DNA from: Halopseudomonas pelagia
GTDB taxonomy: Bacteria; Pseudomonadota; Gammaproteobacteria; Pseudomonadales; Pseudomonadaceae
Direction: 5' to 3'
DNA: 64,000 nucleotides
Assembly: GCF_009497895.1 (NCBI RefSeq)
Contig: NZ_CP033116.1
Location: 4,278,001 to 4,342,000 of the forward strand
A program made the translations under genes and the position numbers. Each line of letters starts with the position of its first letter. The stretch's first letter is position 1. The notes under the pieces were generated by a model. The model did no database searches. It was not told the origin of the DNA and saw only the letters and a program-made list of their open reading frames with translations. Shown here piece by piece: positions 16,866 to 25,823 of this stretch.

Positions 16866-18257
16866 TTAATGTCCGGAATGCCCGGTGGGTTTGCGTACTT
16901 GCACTTCAACCGCCGGCTTGCCGGTAGTCGATTCGGACTTGAAACGCGCCGGCTCGGCCAGAGGCCCGGTCCACTCGAAAGCCTGGGTGCCTTCCGGCTG
17001 CTGGTACCAGCCAGGATCGCTGTAATCACCAGCAGGCTGGTCTGCTCGCACCTTGAGCATGGTGAACATACCGCCCATCTCCACTGAGCCGAAAGGTCCG
17101 TCGCCGGTCATCATCGGTATGGTGTTCTCCGGAAGCGGCATCTGCATCTCCGCCATATCTGCCATACCCCGCTCGCCCATGACCATGTAATCCGGGATCA
17201 GACTATTGATCTGGGTAACCACCTTGCGATGATCAACACCCAACATCGTCGGCACGTCGTGGCCCATGGCGTTCATGGTGTGGTGGCTCTTGTGGCAGTG
17301 AAAAGCCCAATCACCCAAATCGCTGGCGATAAACTCGATCTGCCGCATCTGACCAACGGCTACGTCCGTGGTCACCTCCGGCCAGCGTGCACCGCGCGGT
17401 ACCGGCCCACCGTCGGTCCCGGTAACTTCAAACTCGTGGCCGTGCAGATGTATCGGGTGGTTGGTCATGGTCAGGTTGCCGACGCGAATCCGCACCTTGT
17501 CATCCTTGCGCGCAACCAGGGGATCAATTCCAGGAAAGACCCTGCTGTTGAACGTCCAGATATTGAAGTCAAGCATCTCCATGATCTTGGGTGTGTAGCT
17601 TCCCGGCTCGACGTCATAGGCGTTAAGTAGAAAACAGTAATCGCGGTCTACCTCGTCAATATTGGGATGAGCATCGCGCGGGTGGGTTACCCAGAAGCCC
17701 ATCATGCCCATGGCCATCTGCACCATCTCATCCGCATGCGGGTGATACATAAAGGTGCCGGGGCGCTTGGCTTCGAACTCATACACGTAGGTTTTGCCTG
17801 CCGGGATAGCACGCTGATTCAAGCCGGCTACCCCATCCATGCCGTTGGGCAAACGCTGCCCATGCCAATGGATACTGGTATGTTCCGGCAGCTTGTTGGT
17901 AACAAAAATACGGACCCGGTCCCCCTCTACCACTTCAATGGTAGGCCCAGGCGATTGGCCGTTATAGCCCCAGAGATGGGCATTGAAGCCTGGGGCCATC
18001 TCTCGCACTACCGGTTCAGCAACCAGGTGAAACTCCTTTACACCGTTATTCATGCGCCAGGGCAGCGTCCAGCCATTCAGCGTCACAACCGGCTTGTAAG
18101 GCCTGCCAGTATTCGGCTCCAGCGGCGCCATGGTCTCCGGGCTGCTCTGAATTACTGGCTCGGGCAACCCCGCCAAAGAAACCCGGCTGACCGAAGAGGC
18201 AGCAACGGCTGCCGTTATGGCACCCGCGCCCATAAAGAAATCACGTCGTGAAACCAT
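16866..18257 (-). CDS. Tat-exported multicopper oxidase
   Basis: This 463-residue copper oxidase begins MVSRRDFFMGAGAITAAVAAS, a twin-arginine signal (SRRDFF). Copper-ligand motifs are SIHWHGQRLPNGMDG, MYHPHADEM, NHPIHLHGHEFEV and FHCHKSHHTMNAMGH. It probably oxidises Cu(I) in the periplasm to the less toxic Cu(II). It has two cupredoxin-type halves and a C-terminal extension of about 100 residues containing MGERGMADMAEMQMPLPEN. It starts one base after the TolC-like gene stops and precedes a cupredoxin and a CusF, forming one operon. It differs from the CopA oxidase at 28022 in size and Met-rich insert. Confidence 0.9.
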   Translation of the reverse strand: MVSRRDFFMGAGAITAAVAASSVSRVSLAGLPEPVIQSSPETMAPLEPNTGRPYKPVVTLNGWTLPWRMNNGVKEFHLVAEPVVREMAPGFNAHLWGYNGQSPGPTIEVVEGDRVRIFVTNKLPEHTSIHWHGQRLPNGMDGVAGLNQRAIPAGKTYVYEFEAKRPGTFMYHPHADEMVQMAMGMMGFWVTHPRDAHPNIDEVDRDYCFLLNAYDVEPGSYTPKIMEMLDFNIWTFNSRVFPGIDPLVARKDDKVRIRVGNLTMTNHPIHLHGHEFEVTGTDGGPVPRGARWPEVTTDVAVGQMRQIEFIASDLGDWAFHCHKSHHTMNAMGHDVPTMLGVDHRKVVTQINSLIPDYMVMGERGMADMAEMQMPLPENTIPMMTGDGPFGSVEMGGMFTMLKVRADQPAGDYSDPGWYQQPEGTQAFEWTGPLAEPARFKSESTTGKPAVEVQVRKPTGHSGH

Positions 18258-18258
18258 G

Positions 18259-19677
18259 TTAGTGCCCTCCGGCGGGGGAAGCGGGTGTGGTGGAAGCGCT
18301 ATTGGCCTCGCTCGGCGTTACTGGCCCAAAACGAACCAGGTCCAGTTCAGACTGAGCCACCCAGAAGTCACTCTGGGCCTGCAGATAACGATTGACTGTG
18401 GAGATCTGCTCCCGCGCATCAGCAAGTAGCTCGAATACACCGATAAACATGCCGTTGTAGAGCAACATGTTTTCCTCACTGATACGCTTGCGCAGGGGGA
18501 CGATTTCATCACGATAATGCGCTGCCACATCCCAGGCTGTGCGATAAGCCTGATAGCTCTCCCGTACCTGCGAACGCGCATTGATTGCGACTTCGGCGGT
18601 CCGCTGCAGCTGCTGCATGTATCGCGCCTCGTTGCCGGCCATGCGAGCACCGCTCCAATCGAACAACGGAAGCTCAACGGTAATTTCATAGCCACGTTGC
18701 ACGGGCTCTTCGTTGGAGCTGTTATTGCTGATGCCCAGTTCCAGCACATTGATAAAGCGCGTTGCCTTACCCAGCTTCAGGTTGGTTGCCAGGCGCTCGG
18801 CACCCTGCTGGGCCGCCTGGACATCCAGGCGACTGGCCATGGCCTGCTGCTCGATATCTGGCTGGTCCAATGGCTCAGCAGGCACATCCGGCAGCCGCTC
18901 TGGCAGGGTGAAATTCGTCTGCTCACCCCATAAACCAAGCAAGCGGACCAGCCGCTCATGGCTGGCGACCTGCTCTTGTCTGGCCTGCAGGTGAGACAGT
19001 GCTGCTTCCGCGTAAAAGCTCTGCTCACGGGCTTGCTGCAAGGCGCTGTAATTACCCACGGCGGCCATACGATGAGCCATTTCCGCGCCTGCATCAGCCG
19101 CCTGCAGAACCTGCTCGCTATAAGCCAGACTCTGCTGCGCTGCGACCGCGCGATACCAGGCTATACGCGTGTCCGTTGCCAACCGCATCACCGACAAGCT
19201 GACTTCCCGCTGTACCTGCGCATTCTGGCCCTCAGCTATGCGACGGGTTAAGGGCAAGGCGATCAAGCTGCCCAGATTAAGGTGCAACCCGCGTTCCCAC
19301 TCCACTTCGCTGCCACGCGTCATGCGCCCGATGGAAAAGCCGGGATTCGGTAAACGGCTCGCCTGTACCCGCTGCGCATCAGCGATACCCAGATCAAACA
19401 AGCGAGCTTGCAGCCCGGGATTGTTCATCAGCGCAATCTCCACTGCACTTTCCAGCGCTAATGGCTCGGCCAGAAGCTCAGCGATACGCTCGCGGACCAC
19501 CGGCGGCTGATCCTGCTCGGTGGCCCAATGCAGCGCATCCTGCCCGGTCAGCTCAGCACTCTGTTGCTGTACCTGTTCAAGGCTACTCTGAGGCGCCAGC
19601 CCCGCGCAGCCCGCCACGGTCAACAGCAGCACGCCGATGAAACCCAAACGCGCGGGAGCCGTATTGGTCTTGTTCAT
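18259..19677 (-). CDS. TolC-family outer-membrane lipoprotein in copper operon
   Basis: This 472-residue TolC-type protein starts at 19677 (MNKTNTAPARLGF), supported by AAGGAG seven bases upstream. The longer open frame upstream is not used, as the signal sequence begins here. It has a lipobox (LLLTVAGCAG, lipid-anchored C24) and the two helical repeats of the family. The operon encodes no RND permease or adaptor, so it either borrows a pump from elsewhere or works with the oxidase and cupredoxin in another way. It is followed within one base by the multicopper oxidase. Confidence 0.85.
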   Translation of the reverse strand: MNKTNTAPARLGFIGVLLLTVAGCAGLAPQSSLEQVQQQSAELTGQDALHWATEQDQPPVVRERIAELLAEPLALESAVEIALMNNPGLQARLFDLGIADAQRVQASRLPNPGFSIGRMTRGSEVEWERGLHLNLGSLIALPLTRRIAEGQNAQVQREVSLSVMRLATDTRIAWYRAVAAQQSLAYSEQVLQAADAGAEMAHRMAAVGNYSALQQAREQSFYAEAALSHLQARQEQVASHERLVRLLGLWGEQTNFTLPERLPDVPAEPLDQPDIEQQAMASRLDVQAAQQGAERLATNLKLGKATRFINVLELGISNNSSNEEPVQRGYEITVELPLFDWSGARMAGNEARYMQQLQRTAEVAINARSQVRESYQAYRTAWDVAAHYRDEIVPLRKRISEENMLLYNGMFIGVFELLADAREQISTVNRYLQAQSDFWVAQSELDLVRFGPVTPSEANSASTTPASPAGGH

Positions 19678-19687
19678 AACCAGCTCC

Positions 19688-20014
19688 TTAATGATGTTGA
19701 TGCGAATTGGCGTCGCCGCCAGCATCGGCAGCGTTATCAATGCCGGCATCAGCGCCATCATCTTGCGACTGGCTGGCCTCCCATACCTCTGCCGCATAGG
19801 CTTGCCAACCGCCTATACGGCCGACGGTAGCATTGGCCTCACGCCAGTCGCCGGGAGCCTGGTGCTCAAAGCCTCGATAGCTGTGCAATGGAGATTGGTA
19901 AGTCACTGGCGGGACGACGTTGGCGCCAGATGGATCAGGCTGGGTTGCCTGGGCGTGACTGTGCCACGCCAGAACGGCTAATAAGCCGCCAATACAATAC
20001 GTTGGGGAAAACAT
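19688..20014 (-). CDS. Small secreted His-rich-tailed protein of unknown function
   Basis: This protein is about 108 residues, starting at ATG 20014 with GAGGTG just upstream. It has a signal peptide ending AWHSHAQA. A conserved-looking core, YQSPLHSYRGFEHQ, then APGDWREANATVGRIGGWQAYA, precedes an Asp/Ala-rich segment ending in DANSHQHH, a possible metal-binding tail. I do not recognise a named domain. It sits 10 bp before the TolC-family lipoprotein and belongs to the same minus-strand copper operon. Confidence 0.65.
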   Translation of the reverse strand: MFSPTYCIGGLLAVLAWHSHAQATQPDPSGANVVPPVTYQSPLHSYRGFEHQAPGDWREANATVGRIGGWQAYAAEVWEASQSQDDGADAGIDNAADAGGDANSHQHH

Positions 20015-20082
20015 GACCACCTCTGCGATCAGATCGGTGTTACCGATCAGAAATGTTCAGCTCAACAGGAGCCGTTATCGTT

Positions 20083-20451
20083 TCAGAGGAGGACGGTGCG
20101 GGGAGGTCGTTTGAGTGGCTCGGGGGTTTGCCCGACAAACAATAGATAGGCCGGTACGCCAGAGAGTACCGGAGCAAACACAGCCAAAGGCTCGCTGTTG
20201 CAACTGGTCAGAGCACTGATGCCATGACAACTGACCGCGCAAAGCACACAACCGCTATGCACCACTTGACCGGTGTCATCATGGGTCTGCTCGGCCATCG
20301 CATGATGGGCATGCTCAACTGGCATCTCGTTCTGCTGCGTGGCAGGAGGTGTAGCTGCACAAGACGTAGAAAACGCACCCGCAACTGCCTGGGCCGGGAT
20401 GATCAAGATCATCAGCCAAAGCAGACAGGTACGTAGTACGCCAGTTTTCAT
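20083..20451 (-). CDS. Small secreted Cys/His-containing protein, first gene of copper operon
   Basis: This 122-residue protein starts at 20451 (MKTGVLRTCLLWLMILIIP) with an AGGGTG site. It has a signal peptide, then a His-rich stretch (VEHAHHAMAEQTHDD), cysteines in HSGCVLCAVSCHG, a hydrophobic segment, and the ending LKRPPRTVLL. It resembles the 5229-5576 protein in layout (secreted, cysteine-bearing, PPR near the C-terminus, ahead of a TolC-family gene). Family unknown to me. It probably leads the operon running to the CusF-like gene at 16028. A TGTAAT half-site lies upstream at 20527 but no full CopR box. Confidence 0.6.
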   Translation of the reverse strand: MKTGVLRTCLLWLMILIIPAQAVAGAFSTSCAATPPATQQNEMPVEHAHHAMAEQTHDDTGQVVHSGCVLCAVSCHGISALTSCNSEPLAVFAPVLSGVPAYLLFVGQTPEPLKRPPRTVLL

Positions 20452-20623
20452 CAAGCACCCTGATGGAGTTGTTATACGGAGATTACCGCTGACGGCCATA
20501 TTTATCCAGTTGCCGACGCAACAAGTTGTAATTTCTATGCCATCATTCTAGGTCTGCTTATTTGTGAGGCTTCTAGGTTAATCGGACTGATCATGCATAT
20601 GCGAGAGACGTCCGCTATTGGCC

Positions 20624-22280
20624 CAGAGTGTGTAAAAACACTTTTCGCATGTTGGATGACTAAGCCCAGTGCTCTTGGGCGAGGCGATTTTCCGGACATT
20701 TGCCAAGATCAGTGTCGATAGCGCGTCAGAACGTGTATGGAGCTCTTCGGCATCTCCTGGAGCAGTAAAAGCTGAGGCTTTTACGCCGCCATCGCCTTCA
20801 GCAAGCCTTCTGTACCGATGATTTTCATAACCCGCTTCATGTTATAGGCGAGCACATTCAAGCTCATCTCCGCACTCACCCCGTTCAGTTTTCGAGTCAG
20901 GAAGTGTGTCGCCCCCATCCATTGCTTGAGCGTCCCGAAGGGATGCTCAACAGTCCGCTTTCGAACCTTCATCATCTCTGGTGCTCTGGTCAGCCGTCGC
21001 TGCATTTCCTCAAGCACAGCTTCATGCTCCCAACGCTTTACTCGACGATTTGTGCTTGGTGTGCACTGGCTTTTCAGCGTGCAACTCTGACACTTTGAAC
21101 TCCAGTAGCAATGCATATTCATGCCTTTCTCAACGCTGGAAAATCGCCAGATCAGGGCCTCTCCCGCCGGGCACGTGTATTCGTTTCTGGTCGCGTCATA
21201 CACGAAGGCATCTTTGTTGAATCGGCCATCAGCTTTGGCGCTTGAAGTCATCGGCTTCGGCACGTAGGCGGTGACGTTTGCGTCGTAACAAGCCAGGATT
21301 TCTTCGCCTTTGAAATAGCCTCGGTCGGCAACTACCGACAGCGTTTCTACGCCGATGGCTTCACGAGCCTGCTTCGCCATTGAACTGAGTTGGTCACGGT
21401 CAGAACCTCGGTTGGTGACCTCGTGAGCAACGATCAAATGGTGCTGCGTGTCGACAGCCGTCTGTACGTTGTAGCCAACGATCCCGCTGCCGCGCGTCAT
21501 CATCGAACGGGCATCCGGGTCGGTCAGCGAAACCTGTTTATCTGGCGATTCGTTGAGCTGTGACTCAATCCCCTGAAGCTCTTTCATCTGTGCTTTGAGC
21601 TTGGCGATTTTATCTTCCAAGCTCACCGTATCTGGTTTAGAGTCGCTAGGTATCTGGCGATCAGCCGCATCGAGTGAGGCCAAATAACGGCTGATGCTCG
21701 CCTCGATTTCTTCCATGCGCCGCTTCAGCTTCGCACTAGTGAAGTTCCGGTCGCGGTTGTTAACCGCCTTGAATTTACTGCCGTCAATGGCAACCAGGTT
21801 TTCGCTAAACAGCCCCAACTGCTGGCAGAGCAAAACGAACTGACGGCAGACGCCGCGAATAGCTTTGCTGTTGTCTTTTCGGAAGTTGGCGATGGTCTTG
21901 AAGTCGGGCATCAAGCGACCTGTTAACCACATCAGCTCTACGTTGCGCTGGGCTTCACGCTCCAGACGACGGCTGGATTGAATGCGGTTCAGGTAGCCGT
22001 AGATATAGATCTTCAGCAGGATCGCAGGGTGATAAGCAGGCCTGCCGGTTTCGGCTGGAATCACACCATCGAAACCCAGTTTGGCTAGGTCGAGTTCATC
22101 GACGAAGACATCGACCACGCGCACTGGATTGATATCGCTGACGTAGTCGTCGAGGCTTTCGGGAAGCAAGGTGCTTTGACCTCGGTGTTCACCCTGGATA
22201 AACCGTTTCATTGATTTCCCTTGCAATGAGATTCTCAGAAATTATAGCAAGGGTCTGAGATAGCGTTTTTACACACTCTG
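20624..22280 (-). mobile_element. IS1182-family insertion sequence, copy 1
   Basis: This 1657-bp element is bounded by inverted ends CAGAGTGTGTAAAAAC... and ...GTTTTTACACACTCTG. It is flanked on both sides by GGCC (20620-20623 and 22281-22284), a 4-bp target duplication. It contains one transposase gene. An inverted second copy of identical length lies at 45953-47609. Confidence 0.93.
20781..22211 (-). CDS. IS1182-family transposase (copy 1)
   Basis: This 476-residue DDE transposase starts at MKRFIQGEHRGQSTLLPESLDDYV (22211), with AAGGGA upstream; an upstream TTG is possible but unnecessary. Family features are an N-terminal helical domain (GRPAYHPAILLKIYIYGYLNRIQSSRRLE), catalytic-region motifs (LVAIDGSKF, VVADRGYF) and a C-terminal cysteine cluster (CYWSSKCQSCTLKSQC). 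It differs from copy 2 by one visible residue (SDSK against SASK, a single A/C difference). Confidence 0.93.
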   Translation of the reverse strand: MKRFIQGEHRGQSTLLPESLDDYVSDINPVRVVDVFVDELDLAKLGFDGVIPAETGRPAYHPAILLKIYIYGYLNRIQSSRRLEREAQRNVELMWLTGRLMPDFKTIANFRKDNSKAIRGVCRQFVLLCQQLGLFSENLVAIDGSKFKAVNNRDRNFTSAKLKRRMEEIEASISRYLASLDAADRQIPSDSKPDTVSLEDKIAKLKAQMKELQGIESQLNESPDKQVSLTDPDARSMMTRGSGIVGYNVQTAVDTQHHLIVAHEVTNRGSDRDQLSSMAKQAREAIGVETLSVVADRGYFKGEEILACYDANVTAYVPKPMTSSAKADGRFNKDAFVYDATRNEYTCPAGEALIWRFSSVEKGMNMHCYWSSKCQSCTLKSQCTPSTNRRVKRWEHEAVLEEMQRRLTRAPEMMKVRKRTVEHPFGTLKQWMGATHFLTRKLNGVSAEMSLNVLAYNMKRVMKIIGTEGLLKAMAA

Positions 22281-22285
22281 GGCCG

Positions 22286-22317
22286 GATAGCGCCGGTCTG
22301 GTTAAGCCGGCGCTATC
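22286..22317. terminator. Perfect 11-bp inverted repeat downstream of the integrase
   Basis: GATAGCGCCGG (22286-22296), a 10-base loop and CCGGCGCTATC (22307-22317) lie just after the ancestral integrase stop codon. There is no T-run. A transcription-end hairpin is likely; a recombination site cannot be excluded. IS1182 copy 1 is inserted immediately beside it. Confidence 0.4.
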
Positions 22318-22322
22318 GCTGG

Positions 22323-22936
22323 TCAGACTTCGGTCTGTTCTGCCATATCAAGAGCGTCGTCCACTTCGATTCCTAAATACCGGACCGTGCTTTCCAACTT
22401 CGTTGGCCCAGTAGAAGCTGAACTGCCCTGAGGCTCTTCGTCCTACGGTAGATCAGTGAAGCCTTGGTGCGCATTAGCGTATGGGTGCCGTACATGACCG
22501 GATCAAGATCAATGGTTATTACCCAGGCTTTGACGATTCGAGCGTATTGTCTGATGGAAAGGTCGGCTGAGGCGTGCAATCTGCTCGGAAACAGGAAATC
22601 CTCACTTCGCAGTTGGGCCTTATGTATCCAGGCTTCTAGAGCCGTCCGGGTTTGTTCGGTGATTTCGAACTGGACTGGTCGATGAGTTTTCTGCTGCATC
22701 ACAATTGCCCGAGACGATACTTGTGCACCATGGGCGATGTCGCGCACCCGTAGCTTCGTCAAATCACAGGCCCGTAACTTGCTGTCGATTGCCAAATTGA
22801 AAAGAGCTAGATATCGAGTTTTTTCAGCAATTTGGAGCCTTACTCGAATAGACCAGATATCTCTGAGTCGAAGCGGCGGGTTCTGCCCGACTAGCTTGCC
22901 TTGATTCCAGGGTTCACGAGCAACACTGGTGTTCAT
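22323..22936 (-). pseudogene. Frameshifted site-specific integrase (tyrosine recombinase)
   Basis: The first 180 or so residues read as a short tyrosine recombinase of a type common in Pseudomonas: SKLRACDLTKLRV (box I arginine), YGTHTLMRTKASLIYRRT (box II) and LRAVQLLLG. The frame then breaks near 22405. Reading on in the +1-shifted frame restores TKLESTVRYLGIEVDDALDMAEQTEV up to a TGA at 22325-22323, including the catalytic tyrosine in VRYLG. One missing base therefore removes the nucleophile. In box II the expected HxxR arginine also appears to be methionine. It is a decayed mobility gene bordering IS1182 copy 1. Confidence 0.85.
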
Positions 22937-23027
22937 GGCTTGTCCTCCACGTTATGGAGGATAACCATGCCCCTTAATGGCAAAAAGCGCTAACCGGCCA
23001 AGAGCAGCCGCTCAAAACTGTCTATGA

Positions 23028-23168
23028 ATCTGGGGGCTATTCAGTGCTGGCAGCGCTGGGTTGGGTTTGGCTATAACCTTATCGATTGCAAATGCCCATG
23101 GCGGGACGGCCTGGTGTTCTTCAATGCAGGAAGTCACCCGGTTTTTCTTGGAATTGTCTTTGGATAAT
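23028..23168 (+). pseudogene. C-terminal remnant of a sensor histidine kinase
   Basis: The plus strand reads FSAGSAGLGLAITLSIANAHGG followed by TAWCSSMQEVTRFFLELSL, the G-box and end of a histidine-kinase ATPase domain. A stop codon lies at 23025-23027, and no H-box or N-box is present upstream. It is about 45 codons and clearly a truncated relic. It faces the Cu+ ATPase gene at 23240 and differs from the intact copS at 12429, so it derives from another two-component system once located here. Confidence 0.7.
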
Positions 23169-23239
23169 GTGGAGCCCAAGGAAAACCGAGTGGTGAGTTT
23201 TCTCCGAGGCTCCACTGACGGGGCATCGCTGGTCTTTGC

Positions 23240-25576
23240 TTACAGCTTGATAACCCTCAGTCGTAAGGCATTGGTGATCACGCTGACCGAAGACAACGAC
23301 ATAGCCGCTGCCGCAATGATTGGCGACAACAGAATGCCGGTAAATGGGTACAGAAGCCCCGCCGCAACCGGTATTCCCGCAGCGTTGTAAACGAAGGCGA
23401 AAAACAGGTTTTGCCGAATATTGCGCATCGTAGCGCGTGACAACTTCCGTGCTTCAACAATCCCCATCAGATCACCGCGCAGGAGCGTAATGCCCGAACT
23501 TTCAATGGCGACATCCGTGCCCGTGCCCATAGCGATACCAACGTCTGCGGTGGCCAGGGCGGGGGCATCGTTCACACCATCACCGGCCATCGCCACAATC
23601 CGGCCTTCATCCTTGAGACGCTGGACGATCTTGCCTTTGTCTTCGGGCAGCACTTCTGCTTCTACCTCATCAATACGCAGTTTACGGGCTACAGCCTCGG
23701 CGGAGGTGCGATTGTCGCCCGTCAGCATGACCACGCGAACGCCCTCATTTTGTAACGCTGCAATAGCCGCTGCGGTGGTCTCCTTAACCGGATCGGCGAT
23801 CGCAAGTAACCCGCAGATCTTCCCGTCCACTGCGGCAAAAATCACCGTGGCTCCGTCTTTACGAAGCTCGTCTGCCTCTTTGTCAAAAGCGGAAGTATCG
23901 ACAGCCTCAGACTCCATAAGCAGCCGATTGCCGAGCAGGACCCGCTTGCCATCGATCTTGCCGGTCACTCCTTTACCGTTTGGGGAGTCGAAATTATAGG
24001 CATCAGAGAGCGTCAGCTGCATGGCTTTGGCTTTCTCGATAATGGCATGTGCCAGCGGATGCTCACTGCCCTTTTCAAGACCAGCGGCGTAGCGCATCAG
24101 GTCCTCATCACTGAAGCCGTCAGCCGTCACCAGCTTGGTCACCTGCGGCTTGCCTTCGGTCAGCGTGCCGGTTTTGTCCACCACGACCGTATCTACTTTC
24201 TCCATGCGCTCGAGGGCTTCCGCGTCACGGATCAGCACCCCAATCTGAGCGCCACGACCAACACCCACCATGATCGACATGGGCGTTGCCAAACCAAGGG
24301 CGCAGGGGCAGGCAATGATCAATACACTTACCGCGGCAATCAGCCCAAAAGCCATCGGCGGCGTGGGTCCGTATATTGACCAGACGACAAACGCAATAAC
24401 GGCGATGACGATGACCGCCGGCACGAACCAACCGGCTACTTTATCTGCCAGACCCTGAATTGGTGCACGACTGCGCTGGGCGTTTGCCACCATTTGCACA
24501 ATCTGGGAGAGCATGGTGTCGCGGCCTACCTTGTCGGCGCGCATGATGAAACTGCCCTGCTGGTTGATGCTGCCGCCAACCACCTGGGCGCCGGCCTTTT
24601 TACTGACCGCCAAAGGCTCTCCGGTTACCATGGATTCATCTACATTGGAGCTGCCTTCAAGGACTTCACCATCCAGTGGTACCTTGTCGCCGGGGCGCAC
24701 CCGGAGGCGGTCGCCGACCTTTATCTGTTCAAGGGTGACATCGGACTCGTCACCGTCATCGGACAGCTTTCTGGCGGTTGCTGGGGCAAGATCAAGCAAG
24801 GCCTTGATGGCGCCAGAGGTTTTCTCTCGAGCACGCAGCTCCAGAACCTGTCCGAGTAACACCAGCACCACGATAACGGCCGCGGCCTCGAAATACACAG
24901 CGACCGAGCCATCTTCCTGGCGGAAGGCGCCGGGGAAAATCTGCGGCATCAATGTTGCGACCAGGCTATAAAACAACGCAACGCCGGTACCGATGGATAT
25001 CAGCGTGAACATGTTCAGGTTACGGCTGAGGACAGATTTCCAGCCCCGAACAAAGAACGGCCAGCCGCAATAAACCACTACCGGGGTGGCCAGTAGCAGT
25101 TGAATCCAGTTGGATATTTGCGGCGACACGATGTGATCAAGCCCCGTCAGGTGACCGCCCATCTCAAGCAGAAATACCGGAAGCGTCAAAACAAGACCGA
25201 TCCAGAATCGACGCGTCATGTCAGTGAGTTCTGCAGAAGGTCCATCATTCAGGCTGACTTCTTCAGGCTCCAGACCCATGCCGCAGATGGGACAATCACC
25301 GGGGCCTTGCTGACGGATCTCGGGGTGCATCGGGCAGGTGTACATGGTACCGGGTGCAACCGGCTCTGCCTCGGCACTCTTTTCGCCGAGGTACTTCTCT
25401 GAATCGTCTTCAAACTTTGACTGGCATCTGGAAGAGCAAAAGTACCAGCTCTTGCCTGCATGCTGGCTGCGATGTTCTGCCGTATGCGGATCGACCGACA
25501 TGCCGCAAACAGGGTCTTTTACAGCGTTTTCGCCGCGGCTTTCATGATCATGATGATCGTGCTGGTGATCACTCAT
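23240..25576 (-). CDS. copA: Cu+-exporting P1B-1 ATPase with N-terminal YHS and heavy-metal-binding domains
   Basis: This 778-residue ATPase starts at 25576 ([12 protein letters not shown]). It lacks a classical CxxC HMA domain. Instead it has a His-rich start, a YHS domain (KDPVCGM with C24; YFCSSRC with C47/C51), and a YTCPMHPE...[10 protein letters not shown] metal-binding domain (79-104). The channel motif is C423-P-C425, DKTGT is present, and the last helices carry FAFVYNAAG and [11 protein letters not shown], the P1B-1 (Cu+/Ag+) signature. Its start overlaps the upstream small membrane protein by 8 bp. It exports cytosolic Cu+ to the periplasm, where CopA oxidase and CopB are encoded nearby. 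Confidence 0.93.
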   Translation of the reverse strand: MSDHQHDHHDHESRGENAVKDPVCGMSVDPHTAEHRSQHAGKSWYFCSSRCQSKFEDDSEKYLGEKSAEAEPVAPGTMYTCPMHPEIRQQGPGDCPICGMGLEPEEVSLNDGPSAELTDMTRRFWIGLVLTLPVFLLEMGGHLTGLDHIVSPQISNWIQLLLATPVVVYCGWPFFVRGWKSVLSRNLNMFTLISIGTGVALFYSLVATLMPQIFPGAFRQEDGSVAVYFEAAAVIVVLVLLGQVLELRAREKTSGAIKALLDLAPATARKLSDDGDESDVTLEQIKVGDRLRVRPGDKVPLDGEVLEGSSNVDESMVTGEPLAVSKKAGAQVVGGSINQQGSFIMRADKVGRDTMLSQIVQMVANAQRSRAPIQGLADKVAGWFVPAVIVIAVIAFVVWSIYGPTPPMAFGLIAAVSVLIIACPCALGLATPMSIMVGVGRGAQIGVLIRDAEALERMEKVDTVVVDKTGTLTEGKPQVTKLVTADGFSDEDLMRYAAGLEKGSEHPLAHAIIEKAKAMQLTLSDAYNFDSPNGKGVTGKIDGKRVLLGNRLLMESEAVDTSAFDKEADELRKDGATVIFAAVDGKICGLLAIADPVKETTAAAIAALQNEGVRVVMLTGDNRTSAEAVARKLRIDEVEAEVLPEDKGKIVQRLKDEGRIVAMAGDGVNDAPALATADVGIAMGTGTDVAIESSGITLLRGDLMGIVEARKLSRATMRNIRQNLFFAFVYNAAGIPVAAGLLYPFTGILLSPIIAAAAMSLSSVSVITNALRLRVIKL

Positions 25577-25793
25577 TGCCTGTTCCAGCTTTATGCGCTG
25601 GCCAGTCGGCAAAAGCGATAAAGTACAACAAAACCAGATTGACCATCGGAATCAGCATCAACAGTCCCAGCCAGCCCGGATATCCAGTGCGCCGACATAT
25701 TTGCCAGACCGGCACGACGACGATGGCTACCACCAGCGTCCATAGCCAGTGCCCACTCCACATGGCATTTCCGTACATGCTCTCGTTCATCAT
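25569..25793 (-). CDS. Small two-helix membrane protein coupled to the Cu+ ATPase
   Basis: This 74-residue protein has two hydrophobic segments ([19 protein letters not shown] and [19 protein letters not shown]) joined by a short basic loop, [10 protein letters not shown]. Its stop codon lies inside the ATPase start region (8-bp overlap), indicating translational coupling. Similar small proteins accompany copper ATPases in Pseudomonas clusters. Function is unknown; a regulatory subunit of the ATPase or a membrane chaperone are options (inference). Confidence 0.7.
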   Translation of the reverse strand: MMNESMYGNAMWSGHWLWTLVVAIVVVPVWQICRRTGYPGWLGLLMLIPMVNLVLLYFIAFADWPAHKAGTGNE

Positions 25794-25823
25794 GGTGTTG
25801 ACCTCCTTTTCAAATCGTAGATA

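Noticed and set aside
17667..18251. A 194-codon plus-strand frame over the multicopper oxidase
   Set aside because: Shadow of the intact oxidase gene; contains no recognisable domain and no ribosome site.
20500..20540. Fourth CopR box ahead of the 20451 gene
   Set aside because: Only the TGTAAT half-site is present (20527-20532). The TGnCA half is missing at the right distance.
22286..22317. Integron attC or attachment site at the hairpin beside the integrase
   Set aside because: Lacks the conserved attC core sites and imperfect arms, and sits exactly at the gene end, which fits a transcription-end hairpin.
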